In this document: positions 14,384 through 21,324 of the stretch, one piece after another
Position numbering within the stretch: the first letter of the stretch is position 1
Layout: each line of letters opens with the position of its first letter
Assembly (NCBI GenBank): GCA_964631605.1
Contig: CAZVYG010000054.1
Location: forward strand, 1-37,104
Direction: 5' to 3'
DNA: 37,104 bases
Source of the DNA: JARKQH01 sp964631605
GTDB taxonomy: Bacteria > Verrucomicrobiota > Verrucomicrobiia > Limisphaerales > UBA8199
Notes under the pieces: generated by a model
The model's input: the letters and a program-made list of their open reading frames with translations, nothing else
Told to the model about the DNA's origin: nothing
Databases searched by the model: none
Program-made: the position numbers and the translations under genes

Positions 14384-15826
14384 TCACTCGGCCGTCAACT
14401 GGATGCTGCCGACCTTGTAGCGCCTTTGGCCGTCGTGCTCCGGTAAGGGCAGGGCGAGGACCGGGGTGCCGTCGCGCCTGCCCACCGAAACAAACAGGTC
14501 ATAAGTCCCCGGCAGCGTGGTCGGGGCGATCAAACCGGCCACGAACTCGCTGCGATGGGCCCGGACCGGCGCCTGGTCTTTCGCGCCGACGTCCAGTTCG
14601 CGCAGATTGAACGATTCATCGGCGAGCACGGCCACCAGGCCGCCCTTGCCGTCCTTCAAGGTCAGCGCGGGAAAGCCGCCCGGATAACACGGCGCCACGC
14701 CGGCATTGGCCCAGCGCCAGGCCACGCTGAACGGCTGACCAATCTTCGCGCTGGCTGGCCAGCTCAGCTCGCGAAGTTGCAGACGATAGCCCAGCCGCCG
14801 GTTGATCTGCTCGATCATCGCTCGGTTTTCTTCAAGCAAAATCCGCGGCCACCAGTGGATGGACATGTAACTGGCGTGATACTCCTCGACGCTCTTGAGC
14901 AGCAGCGAGCCGTCGCCCCAGGCGTTTCGCTGCTTGGACGCCCCGTAGTGCTCGTGTTCCAGGATCACCGGCAGTTTGGGCCAGAACTCCTGCGCCATCC
15001 CGGCATGATACCACGAATGAGGCAGCGGCTGCACGCAAATGCTGTCGTCGCGCATCGAAACGCCTTTGGACAGGGCGTAATCCATCAGCGGAAAATGCCG
15101 CCCGGGTTTCGAGTGGCCGACCACATCGTCACTGATGCAAAGCCGGGTCCGGGGAAAGAACCTCACATGCAGATCAATATGCTGCCGCACAATGCGCTCG
15201 GCGCGCTCTTCAGGCACGCGGCTGCTGCCCATCGTGTGGCCCTCCCCCCACATCCCGTAACTGCCGATGTCCAGAAACGCCACCGCGGGATTGCCATCGT
15301 ACCGCGCGGCCATCGCTTTAAGGAAGTTTTCCAGCTTTTGCAGAAATACCGGATCGCCAAAATCCGGGTCCCACAGCGGGCCGTCCTCCTGCGGGCCTTT
15401 GCCGAATTGAAAAAACACGCCCTTGGCGCCCGCGTCTTTCACCCATTCCGGCGTGGCGAATTTGAGCCAGCTTTCGGAGCACGAAATGCGGAGGGAAATC
15501 TTTTTCCCCCGGGCAATCCAGCGCTGGGCCGGTGTGTCCAGCAGGGCCCAGTTGAACTTGCCTTCCCGCGGCTCGACGTAGGCCCAGGGTACGCGCAGAT
15601 ACACGGTGCTCAGGCCCGGGAAATCATCCAGGGTATCCGCCGGTTCGAGTTGCGAGCCGTAGTTCTTCGGGATGTTGGAATAGAAATGCATCGTCCAGCC
15701 CATGTCCGGGTTCACCAGCGCCTCGCCGGTGTCAGGGGGACGCACCGTGTTGAGAGTCGGTGATTCGGCGGCGGACAGGGCCGCGCCGGCCAGCAGCACG
15801 GCACACGCAAGAATGGGCAGTCGCAT
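14384..15826 (-). CDS. Secreted DUF4832 protein, glycosidase-like fold
   Basis: A 480-residue exported protein. The frame continues upstream, but the start at 15826 gives a proper signal peptide (MRLPILACAVLLAGAALSA) and the upstream part is arginine/alanine-rich low-quality sequence. The order of blocks fits DUF4874/DUF4832 proteins: NPDMGWTMHFYSN near the start, YLRVPWAYVEPREGKFNW as in TIM-barrel glycosidases, then VAFLDIGSYGMWGEGH, in which the glutamate may be catalytic, and LGYRLQLRELSWPA leading into a C-terminal beta domain (VAWRWANAGVAPCYPGG). Catalytic activity is unproven for this family; sugar binding or hydrolysis is inference. It is on the minus strand, 183 bases downstream of the panE gene. 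Confidence 0.8.
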   Translation of the reverse strand: MRLPILACAVLLAGAALSAAESPTLNTVRPPDTGEALVNPDMGWTMHFYSNIPKNYGSQLEPADTLDDFPGLSTVYLRVPWAYVEPREGKFNWALLDTPAQRWIARGKKISLRISCSESWLKFATPEWVKDAGAKGVFFQFGKGPQEDGPLWDPDFGDPVFLQKLENFLKAMAARYDGNPAVAFLDIGSYGMWGEGHTMGSSRVPEERAERIVRQHIDLHVRFFPRTRLCISDDVVGHSKPGRHFPLMDYALSKGVSMRDDSICVQPLPHSWYHAGMAQEFWPKLPVILEHEHYGASKQRNAWGDGSLLLKSVEEYHASYMSIHWWPRILLEENRAMIEQINRRLGYRLQLRELSWPASAKIGQPFSVAWRWANAGVAPCYPGGFPALTLKDGKGGLVAVLADESFNLRELDVGAKDQAPVRAHRSEFVAGLIAPTTLPGTYDLFVSVGRRDGTPVLALPLPEHDGQRRYKVGSIQLTAE

Positions 15827-15987
15827 GGACTGGCAATAACCGCTGGCGTCCTCGGGCGCAATGGCAAAAACGCGCCGCGCAAATGCGCCATTCGGGGGCG
15901 CCGTGCCAACCGTCGAAAAAACCGGCGTGGGGCTCGCCCGCGCCCGCCCGCTCGCCCCTGCGGGCCTCGCCCACCGCAATGCGTTGG

Positions 15988-16004
15988 GCCGCTTCCCAAG
16001 CGGC
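15988..16004 (-). terminator. Hairpin just after panE
   Basis: A perfect seven-pair stem (GCCGCTT 15988-15994, loop CCC, AAGCGGC 15998-16004) lies six bases after the panE stop on the minus strand. There is no T-run after it, so it is an imperfect intrinsic terminator; it may stabilise the 3' end or depend on Rho. The rest of 15827-15987 is GC-rich with nothing else that I recognise. Confidence 0.35.
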
Positions 16005-16009
16005 TCGAG

Positions 16010-17023
16010 TCAGCGAACTTCAAATCCGCGCTGGCTGGCCGGGCCGGCTCCGCGAGCGCGCCGCGCTTCGTCGAGCTGCCGCAGAACCCGGCACAGGTTC
16101 TCCAGGCGGGGGACCGGCACACGGCCGGCTTGCGCGCGGCGCAGCGGTTCAAGAAAGAGGCTGTCCAGTTCCATGGGCTGGCCGCGCTCGAAGTCGAGCA
16201 ATGTGGAGGCCTTGTAGGCTCCCATCGTGCGCGTCAGCTCCAGCAGCCGATCCGCCAGCGACGGCGAAACGTCAAATCCCAAACTCCGCGCCGCGGCAAT
16301 AACCTCCAGCATCAGCTCTCGAACCAGGCCGGCCCACCCCGGATGGCCCAACAGCAGGTCCGTCGTCAGGCACCCCTCCAGCGGGCGCGAGGCATCCCAG
16401 TTCCCCCTCGTCACGGCCTCCAGACCCGCCGCCGCGGCCACTCCCAGTCCGTTGAACGGAATGTTCCAGACCAGCTTCTCCCAATGGGCCTTGGCCAAGT
16501 CAGGCGTCACTTCGCACGGGACGCGCGCTTCGCGGAAGAAGGTAGCCAGCTCAAGCGTGCGCGGCTGTGGGGGACGTTGGAACTCGCCCAGCACAATCTG
16601 GCCATGGTCGAGATGCAAAATACGGCCCGGGCCGATTCGGTTGAGACAGACGAAACAGAGCGCTCCCAGAACCTGCTCGGCGGCAAAAAGCTCGGCCAGC
16701 TGTTCCTCGTTCCCGAGCCCGTTCTGCAGGGTGAGGATTGCGGTATGGGGGCCAACCAGCGGCGGAAGCAAGACCTGGAACTGATCATTCGCCGTTGTTT
16801 TCAGACCGATCAGAACAAGGTCGCAGGCGCCAATTTCATCTGGCGCCATGGCGCACTGGGGGCGGAAATGGAAGCTGCCCTGGGGGCTTTGGACCGAGAC
16901 CCCGTGTTGGCGGACGACCTCATAATCGCTGCGCAAAAGGAAATGAACGTCGTGACCCGCTTGCGCCAGTCTGCCTCCGTAATAACTCCCAACCGCACCG
17001 CACCCGACAACCGCGATTTTCAT
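16010..17023 (-). CDS. panE: 2-dehydropantoate 2-reductase family (PanE/ApbA)
   Basis: A 337-residue cytoplasmic NADP-dependent reductase that by family converts ketopantoate to pantoate in pantothenate/CoA synthesis. The Rossmann motif is VVGCGAVGSYYG with glycines 7, 9 and 12. It is followed by the typical LLRSD/HG-V segment, then LIGLKTTAND and LTLQNGLGNEEQL. The C-terminal helical domain has AKAHWEKLVWNIPFN, carrying the likely catalytic lysine, and the late STLLDFERGQPMELD block with the conserved glutamate. Length is slightly above the usual 300. Paralogues of PanE with other 2-keto-acid substrates exist, so the exact substrate is not certain. The start at 17023 is close to the Rossmann strand, as usual. 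Confidence 0.88.
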   Translation of the reverse strand: MKIAVVGCGAVGSYYGGRLAQAGHDVHFLLRSDYEVVRQHGVSVQSPQGSFHFRPQCAMAPDEIGACDLVLIGLKTTANDQFQVLLPPLVGPHTAILTLQNGLGNEEQLAELFAAEQVLGALCFVCLNRIGPGRILHLDHGQIVLGEFQRPPQPRTLELATFFREARVPCEVTPDLAKAHWEKLVWNIPFNGLGVAAAAGLEAVTRGNWDASRPLEGCLTTDLLLGHPGWAGLVRELMLEVIAAARSLGFDVSPSLADRLLELTRTMGAYKASTLLDFERGQPMELDSLFLEPLRRAQAGRVPVPRLENLCRVLRQLDEARRARGAGPASQRGFEVR

Positions 17024-17061
17024 GCGGGCATTATTGGGACGGGGCAGGGAATGGCGCCAAC

Positions 17062-17092
17062 AAAAAAGGCGCCCCGGATGGACCAGGGCGCC
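17062..17092 (-). terminator. Rho-independent terminator after HU
   Basis: On the minus strand: GGCGCCCTGG, loop TCCAT, CCGGGGCGCC, then TTTTTT. The ten-pair stem has one G-U pair and is followed directly by six T. It lies 19 bases after the HU stop and so ends the HU transcript. Confidence 0.85.
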
Positions 17093-17110
17093 GGTCGAGA
17101 GGCAATGGGA

Positions 17111-17398
17111 TTACTTGGCGCCCAGAATGGCGTCCTTGGCGGCCTTGGCAACGCGGAACTTGACGACGCGTTTGGCCGGGATGTTGATTTGCTCGCCGGT
17201 GGCGGGATTGCGGCCGACGCGGGCGGCCCGATTCACCAGGACCAGTTTGCCCAGGCCGGGGAGCGTGAAGGTGTTCTTGGCCTGCTTGTAGGCCAGTTGG
17301 GCGATGGTGTCGAGCACCTCGGCCGCCTGTTTCTTGGTCAGGCCGCATTTCTCGGCGATTGCCGCCGCAATTTGGGATTTGGACATTGCTTTAGCCAT
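17111..17398 (-). CDS. HU-family DNA-binding protein
   Basis: A 95-residue nucleoid protein that bends DNA as a dimer. The N-terminal helices contain MSKSQIAAAIAEKCGLTKKQA and AEVLDTI, the middle has FTLPGLGKLVLV, and the DNA-binding arm is the classical RVGRNPATGEQINIPA, ending with VVKFRVAKAAKDAIL. All features and the length fit HU. It is a single gene with a strong terminator behind it. Its upstream leader is AT-richer than the surroundings (AACAACAAACAAACAG just before the start) and no good Shine-Dalgarno is seen. It faces the rex gene across a shared gap of 169 bases. Confidence 0.95.
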   Translation of the reverse strand: MAKAMSKSQIAAAIAEKCGLTKKQAAEVLDTIAQLAYKQAKNTFTLPGLGKLVLVNRAARVGRNPATGEQINIPAKRVVKFRVAKAAKDAILGAK

Positions 17399-17567
17399 AA
17401 GAGTGAACTGTTTGTTTGTTGTTAATGTTCGGTCAACGGAAAGTCATTCGACTCGGCCCGATTAAACCCTGTGGGTGACGGGCCGCAAGCAGAAAATCGC
17501 ATTCTTTTTTGCGCGCCCTCCGCATTTTGGTGTTGCCTGGCTGCCGGAGGCAAGAGAAGGTCCCGGC

Positions 17568-18365
17568 ATGGCAGGAACCTCCGGGTCAAGCGTGAAGGTG
17601 GCAGCCGCGGCCACGGCTGCGGGGACCCCCTCGGCGGAGGCGGTGCGGCGGGCGGGCATTGCCTGCGTCAAACGCTTGCCGGCCTATCTCCAACTGCTGC
17701 GAGTCTTGCGGGCCGAAGGCCACGAGTATGTATCGGGTACCGTGCTGGCCGGCACTCACCGCCTCGAGCCGGTCATTGTGCGCAAAGACCTGGCCGTCAC
17801 CGGCGTCGTGGGCATGCCCCGCCGCGGTTTCCCGGTGGGAGAGTTGATTCAGGCCATCGAGCGGTTCCTGGGCTGGCAGAATCAGACCAAGGCCGTGCTG
17901 GTGGGAGTGGGCCATCTCGGGACGGCGCTCCTGGGCTACCGCGGCTTTGAGAACTATGGATTGCGCATTACCGGGGCGTTCGACCGGGACCCGGCAAAGG
18001 TCGGCAAGTGGATTCAAGGCCGCAAAGTCCAGCCCCTGAGTCAGCTTCCCGCTTTTGTAAAGCGCGACGACATTCACCTCGGGGTGCTGACCGTAACGGC
18101 CGAAGCCGCGCAGGAGGTGGCGGAGTTCATGGTCCGGGCCGGTCTTCGCGGCATCTGGAATTTTACCCCGGTCAATCTCGAGTTGCCGCAAGGAGTGGTG
18201 AGCCAAAAAGAAGATTTGGCCGAGGGACTGGCGGTGCTTTCCAGGCGTTTGTTGCATCTGTCCGCTTCGCAGGAAAACACGCCGGCCGCTCACCTCGGAA
18301 CTCCCCCCACTCACACCGCGCCGCGCCCACCCAAAAAACGCGCGCTCCACCCGAAAACCGACTGA
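17568..18365 (+). CDS. rex: Redox-sensing transcriptional repressor Rex
   Basis: A 265-residue repressor that senses the NADH/NAD+ ratio and usually controls fermentation and respiration genes. ATG 17568 is chosen because GAGAAGG (17554-17560) lies seven bases before it; the frame itself runs further upstream. The N-terminal winged helix is at about 22-101, with RLPAYLQLLRVLRAEG and VRKDLAVTGVVGMPRRGFPV, the Rex DNA-binding signature. The Rossmann domain follows with VGVGHLGTALLGY (glycines at 113, 115 and 118) and FDRDPAKVG. It ends with an unusual proline/basic tail of about 30 residues after ASQEN. I searched its own upstream gap for a Rex-type palindrome and found none. Confidence 0.92.
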   Translation: MAGTSGSSVKVAAAATAAGTPSAEAVRRAGIACVKRLPAYLQLLRVLRAEGHEYVSGTVLAGTHRLEPVIVRKDLAVTGVVGMPRRGFPVGELIQAIERFLGWQNQTKAVLVGVGHLGTALLGYRGFENYGLRITGAFDRDPAKVGKWIQGRKVQPLSQLPAFVKRDDIHLGVLTVTAEAAQEVAEFMVRAGLRGIWNFTPVNLELPQGVVSQKEDLAEGLAVLSRRLLHLSASQENTPAAHLGTPPTHTAPRPPKKRALHPKTD

Positions 18366-18372
18366 GGATGGG

Positions 18373-18600
18373 TCACTTGGGCGTGCGCTGCGTGGCAACG
18401 TGGTAGTCGAAAAACAAGTAATTGCGGAGGGCGGGCCTGACGCTGCCGTGGACCGGTTGGGCCGGGATATAATCGTAGTAGGTGGCACCCGTGGGAACGT
18501 TCTGACGGTCGGCATCCGTCATTTCCGATTGACCTTCCGCAGCGTTCTTCGCATTCTGCCGGGGTGTGATCGCACTGGGTTTTAGGGCGAGTTTCGGCAT
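18373..18600 (-). pseudogene. Possible decayed fragment of an H-X9-DG-type prepilin-like protein
   Basis: On the minus strand, a frame starting at 18600 (75 codons) or 18522 (49 codons) ends at TGA 18375-18373. Its C-terminus, RNYLFFDYHVATQRTPK, looks like the NFLFFDGHV ending of the prepilin-type proteins with an H-X9-DG motif that abound in Verrucomicrobiota and Planctomycetota. Here the DG is DY, the spacing to the upstream histidine is wrong, and no N-terminal methylation motif is present. A relic is the likeliest reading; a short genuine gene or chance are possible. The surrounding 296-base gap between rex and the receiver gene holds nothing else I can support. Confidence 0.3.
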
Positions 18601-18682
18601 TCCGGAAAAGAGTCCCCGCGAGGGAACCGTGCCACTGCCTCCCAGCGCGCGATGTGGAATCATGTCGGTGCTCAGGCCCAAT

Positions 18683-19048
18683 ATGCCCAACCGTATTTTG
18701 TTTGTGGATGATGAGGCGCCCATTCGGGAATTGCTGACGCTATTCTTCAGAAAAAAAGGCATCGAAGTGACCACCGCGGTTTCAGCCGGCGAAGCGCTCG
18801 AGTTAAGCCGTGGGGGGCGGCATGACTTGGCGATTGTGGATGTGAACCTGGCGGGAGAAAACGGTCTCGAGCTGATGGTCAATCTCAAGCGCGAAAACCC
18901 CGCCATGCCGGTGATTATTTTCACCGGCCTGACGGGGGATGAGACTCTGCTGCAGGAAGCCCTCGCGCGCGGAGCTGATGGATTCATGCGAAAGACGGAG
19001 CCGCTCAGCGGTCTCTATGACGAGGTTCGGCGGCGTTTGCCCCAGTAA
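18683..19048 (+). CDS. Stand-alone response-regulator receiver protein
   Basis: A 121-residue single receiver domain (CheY-like size). The start MPNRILFVDDE at 18683 is chosen because receivers begin this way; an in-frame ATG at 18662 is possible. The acidic pair is D9-D10, the phosphoacceptor is D53 (AIVDVNLAGENG), T81 (IIFTGLTG) and K104 (MRKTEP) complete the active site. No output domain follows. Its partner kinase is not adjacent; the hybrid kinase at 22611-25091 is the nearest candidate. It ends 118 bases before the convergent ybeY gene, with GC-rich hairpins between them. Confidence 0.88.
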   Translation: MPNRILFVDDEAPIRELLTLFFRKKGIEVTTAVSAGEALELSRGGRHDLAIVDVNLAGENGLELMVNLKRENPAMPVIIFTGLTGDETLLQEALARGADGFMRKTEPLSGLYDEVRRRLPQ

Positions 19049-19081
19049 CCTGTCATCCCTCAATTCGCGTCAGAAGGTTCG

Positions 19082-19126
19082 AAGCGGCGGCCGCTTGAAA
19101 GCGGCGGCCGGGAGCGTCTCCGGCCG
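19082..19126. repeat. GC-rich palindromes between convergent genes
   Basis: AAGCGGC G GCCGCTT (19082-19096) is a perfect dyad. The 12-mer AAGCGGCGGCCG (19082-19093) recurs at 19099-19110. Its second copy flows into a hairpin, CGGCCG-G-GAG-CGT-CTC-CGGCCG (19105-19126), followed on the plus strand by a loosely T-rich stretch. It lies between the receiver gene and ybeY, so it may serve as a bidirectional terminator or be a REP-like dispersed element. Confidence 0.5.
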
Positions 19127-19166
19127 AAGCCGGACTTTCGTCTTTGAGCCGGTCGGCGGCGGTGGT

Positions 19167-19634
19167 TCACGGCTTCGCCTCGAGTTGGCTCAGATCAAAA
19201 CGCTGGGCCAGTTCTTTGAGCAACCGGTCCTCGACCTTTCTCATGCGGCGACGGTCGCGGGTGTTGTGATCGTCGTATCCCAGCAAATGGAGGACCCCGT
19301 GAATGACGTAACGCGCCAGCTCGGCCGGCCAGGACGTGCGGAAGCGCCGCGCCTGGCGCACTGCCTCGGCGGCGCAAATCAGGATATCGCCGACCAACCC
19401 GGTCGCGGGGATGCCTGTCGAATAGTCGAAGGTAATGACGTCAGTCGCTCCCGGGTGGCCGAGGTAGGCTTCATTGAGGCGCGTGATTTCCGCGGCGGAC
19501 ACCAGGCGAAGGGACAACTCGTACTGGCGGCACTGCAACAGGTCGTGAAGCAGCGTTCCAACCAGCCGCCGCAGCAGGCGAGTGTTGAGGCGGACGTCCC
19601 GCTGGCGGTTCTGAATGCTCAGGCCGTGAATCAC
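19167..19634 (-). CDS. ybeY: Endoribonuclease YbeY
   Basis: A 155-residue zinc-dependent RNase that acts in 16S rRNA 3'-end maturation and ribosome quality control. LSLRLVSAAEITRLNEAYLGHPGATDVITFDY is the family's central block, followed by GDILICAAEAVRQA. The zinc site is HGVLHLLGYDDH with H112 and H116; the third ligand is normally a histidine five residues after the second, and here that place is taken by D122 with a histidine one residue later (H123). Such DD-type variants are, as I recall, found in this bacterial group. Its ATG overlaps the phoH stop (ATGA at 19631-19634), the usual phoH-ybeY order, so they are translated together. Confidence 0.93.
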   Translation of the reverse strand: MIHGLSIQNRQRDVRLNTRLLRRLVGTLLHDLLQCRQYELSLRLVSAAEITRLNEAYLGHPGATDVITFDYSTGIPATGLVGDILICAAEAVRQARRFRTSWPAELARYVIHGVLHLLGYDDHNTRDRRRMRKVEDRLLKELAQRFDLSQLEAKP

Positions 19635-20614
19635 GCTTCCTCGCGGGCGCGGTCACTGCTGGCTTTGCCGCGGTACTCCTCGTAGGCCGCGATGATCCGC
19701 TGGACCAGGGCATGGCGGACGACGTCCCGCCGGGTGAGTTCGACGATGGCAATTCCGTCAATGCCGCGAAGCACGCGGTGAGCCTCCAGCAGGCCGGACC
19801 GTTTGTGGCCGGGCAGGTCAATTTGCGTTTCGTCGCCCGTCACCACCGCCTTGGAATTGATCCCCAGGCGGGTCAGAAACATGAACATTTGCTCCGTCGT
19901 CGAGTTCTGCGCTTCATCCAGGATAATAAAGGCGTGGTTCAACGTGCGGCCCCGCATATAGGCCAGCGGCGCAATTTCAATGATGCCGCGCTCGGTGTGT
20001 TTCTGAATCTCCTCGGCCGGCAGCATGTCGTGCAGCGCGTCGTGCAGCGGGCGCAGGTAGGGCATGATCTTCTCGTAAAGGTCCCCCGGCAGAAAACCAA
20101 GCGCCTCGCCCGCCTCCACGGCCGGCCGGGTGAGGATGATGCGGGAGACGCGTCCCTCCCGCAGGGCGGCCAGCGCCATTGCCACCGCCAAATAGGTCTT
20201 CCCCGTGCCGGCCGGGCCAATGCCGAACGTGACATCGTGCTGGCGAATGGCGTCGAGGTATTTCTTCTGGCCGACAGTCTTGGCGGTGACCGTGGGCTTC
20301 TTCTCGGAGGTCAGAATCCGGTCCGAGAGGATGTCCTTAAGGGCCGATACTCCTTCCTGCTTGACAATGCCCAGGGCATGCGCGAACTCCCGCTGGCGAA
20401 TCGGCGAGCCCGCCTTCAGCGAGTCCTCGAGCATCAGGAACAGGTGTTTGGCCCGGTTGAGCGCCTCGGCCTCCCCCTCGAGTTTGATCCAGCCTTCGCG
20501 CGAGGTGGCCTTGACGCCGAGCTGGGTCTCGACCGCCTGGAGATTGCGCGGGTCGTTGTTGTAGAGTTGTTGCGCGACCCGGTCGTTTTCGAAGTGAAGG
20601 GTTTCGGTCGCCAT
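19631..20614 (-). CDS. phoH: PhoH family ATPase
   Basis: A 327-residue cytoplasmic ATPase of the PhoH/PhoL type, linked to RNA metabolism through its partner YbeY. An N-terminal KH-like region (about 1-105, ending QEGVSALKDIL) precedes the ATPase. The Walker A motif GPAGTGKT is at residues 133-140, followed by ILTRPAVEAGEALGFLPGDLYEK, the PhoH signature, and a Walker B in AFIILDEAQNSTTEQM. GDETQIDLP is the sensor segment. Its stop overlaps the ybeY start. The upstream HIT gene ends 21 bases before this start on the same strand, so HIT-phoH-ybeY may be one transcript. Confidence 0.94.
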   Translation of the reverse strand: MATETLHFENDRVAQQLYNNDPRNLQAVETQLGVKATSREGWIKLEGEAEALNRAKHLFLMLEDSLKAGSPIRQREFAHALGIVKQEGVSALKDILSDRILTSEKKPTVTAKTVGQKKYLDAIRQHDVTFGIGPAGTGKTYLAVAMALAALREGRVSRIILTRPAVEAGEALGFLPGDLYEKIMPYLRPLHDALHDMLPAEEIQKHTERGIIEIAPLAYMRGRTLNHAFIILDEAQNSTTEQMFMFLTRLGINSKAVVTGDETQIDLPGHKRSGLLEAHRVLRGIDGIAIVELTRRDVVRHALVQRIIAAYEEYRGKASSDRAREEA

Positions 20615-20635
20615 AAAGGGGGCGGGGGGGATGAA

Positions 20636-21121
20636 TCAGGCGGCGAGGGCTGCCCGCAGTTTGGCGGCGACCTCCCGGAGCGCTTCGGGCAGCACGCGCG
20701 TGTCGGCCAGCACCGGCATGAAATTAGTGTCCCCTTCCCAACGCGGCACGACGTGAATGTGCAAATGCCCGAGGATGCCCGCGCCCGCCACCCTGCCAAG
20801 GTTCATGCCGATGTTGAAGCCCTGCGGCTGCATGACCTGGGTCAGCGCCTGCTGACAGCGCCGCGTCAGGCGCATCAGGTCGGTCAACTCCTCGTCCGTC
20901 AGGTCGGTCAAGTCCTTGGCGGCCTTGTAAGGAACCACCATCAGGTGGCCGCCGGTGTAAGGGTAGGCGTTCAGCAAAGCATAGCAGGAGCGCTCCCGCG
21001 CGATCACGTAATGGGCTTCGTCATCGCTGGATTGGCCGATCCGGGTGAAAAGGCCTTCCTCGTTCGGCGGTTTGGGCGCCAAAATGTAGCTAATGCGCCA
21101 GGGAGCGTGCAGCAATTCCAT
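20636..21121 (-). CDS. HIT-family hydrolase (Ap4A-phosphorylase-like)
   Basis: A 161-residue cytoplasmic nucleotide hydrolase or transferase. The frame is open further upstream, but the start at 21121 (MELLHAPWRISYI) matches the usual N-terminus. The HIT motif is HLHIHVVPRW (H-x-H-x-H followed by two hydrophobics). Other family features are NAYPYTGGHLMVVPYKAAKDL and NIGMNLGRVAGAGI. The start MELLHAPWR and the ending DTRVLPEAL are typical of the Ap4A phosphorylase-like group. The substrate (a dinucleoside polyphosphate or AMP derivative) is not certain. It is in the same direction as phoH, 21 bases upstream of it. Confidence 0.9.
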   Translation of the reverse strand: MELLHAPWRISYILAPKPPNEEGLFTRIGQSSDDEAHYVIARERSCYALLNAYPYTGGHLMVVPYKAAKDLTDLTDEELTDLMRLTRRCQQALTQVMQPQGFNIGMNLGRVAGAGILGHLHIHVVPRWEGDTNFMPVLADTRVLPEALREVAAKLRAALAA

Positions 21122-21324
21122 GGCTTCAGAATACCGATGCCTGCGGCGAAAGTCAAAATCGTCCCACAGCCGAAAAGCCCGCGACTCAACGGTTTTCGGC
21201 GAATGCCGGACGCTTGGGAACAGACCTCCGGCTTGCCTGAAACCAGGCTTCACCCCCTGTGCAGGGTTGGCAAGCCCCCTGCGGGGCCTCCGCTTCGGGG
21301 GCAGCGGCCGGTTTGTGAAGGCCC

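Noticed and set aside
15827..15979. N-terminal extension of the DUF4832 protein
   Set aside because: The extension is Ala/Arg/Pro-rich and precedes a perfect signal peptide at 15826, so it is not likely to be translated.
17399..17567. Rex operator in the gap between HU and rex
   Set aside because: No TTGTGA-N6-TCACAA-like palindrome is present; only AT-rich sequence near the HU start was seen.
21240..21320. GC-rich hairpin-like sequence between the REC-Hpt-REC gene and the HIT gene
   Set aside because: Short dyads such as GCCCC/GGGGC are visible, but there is no T-run and such dyads are expected in this base composition.
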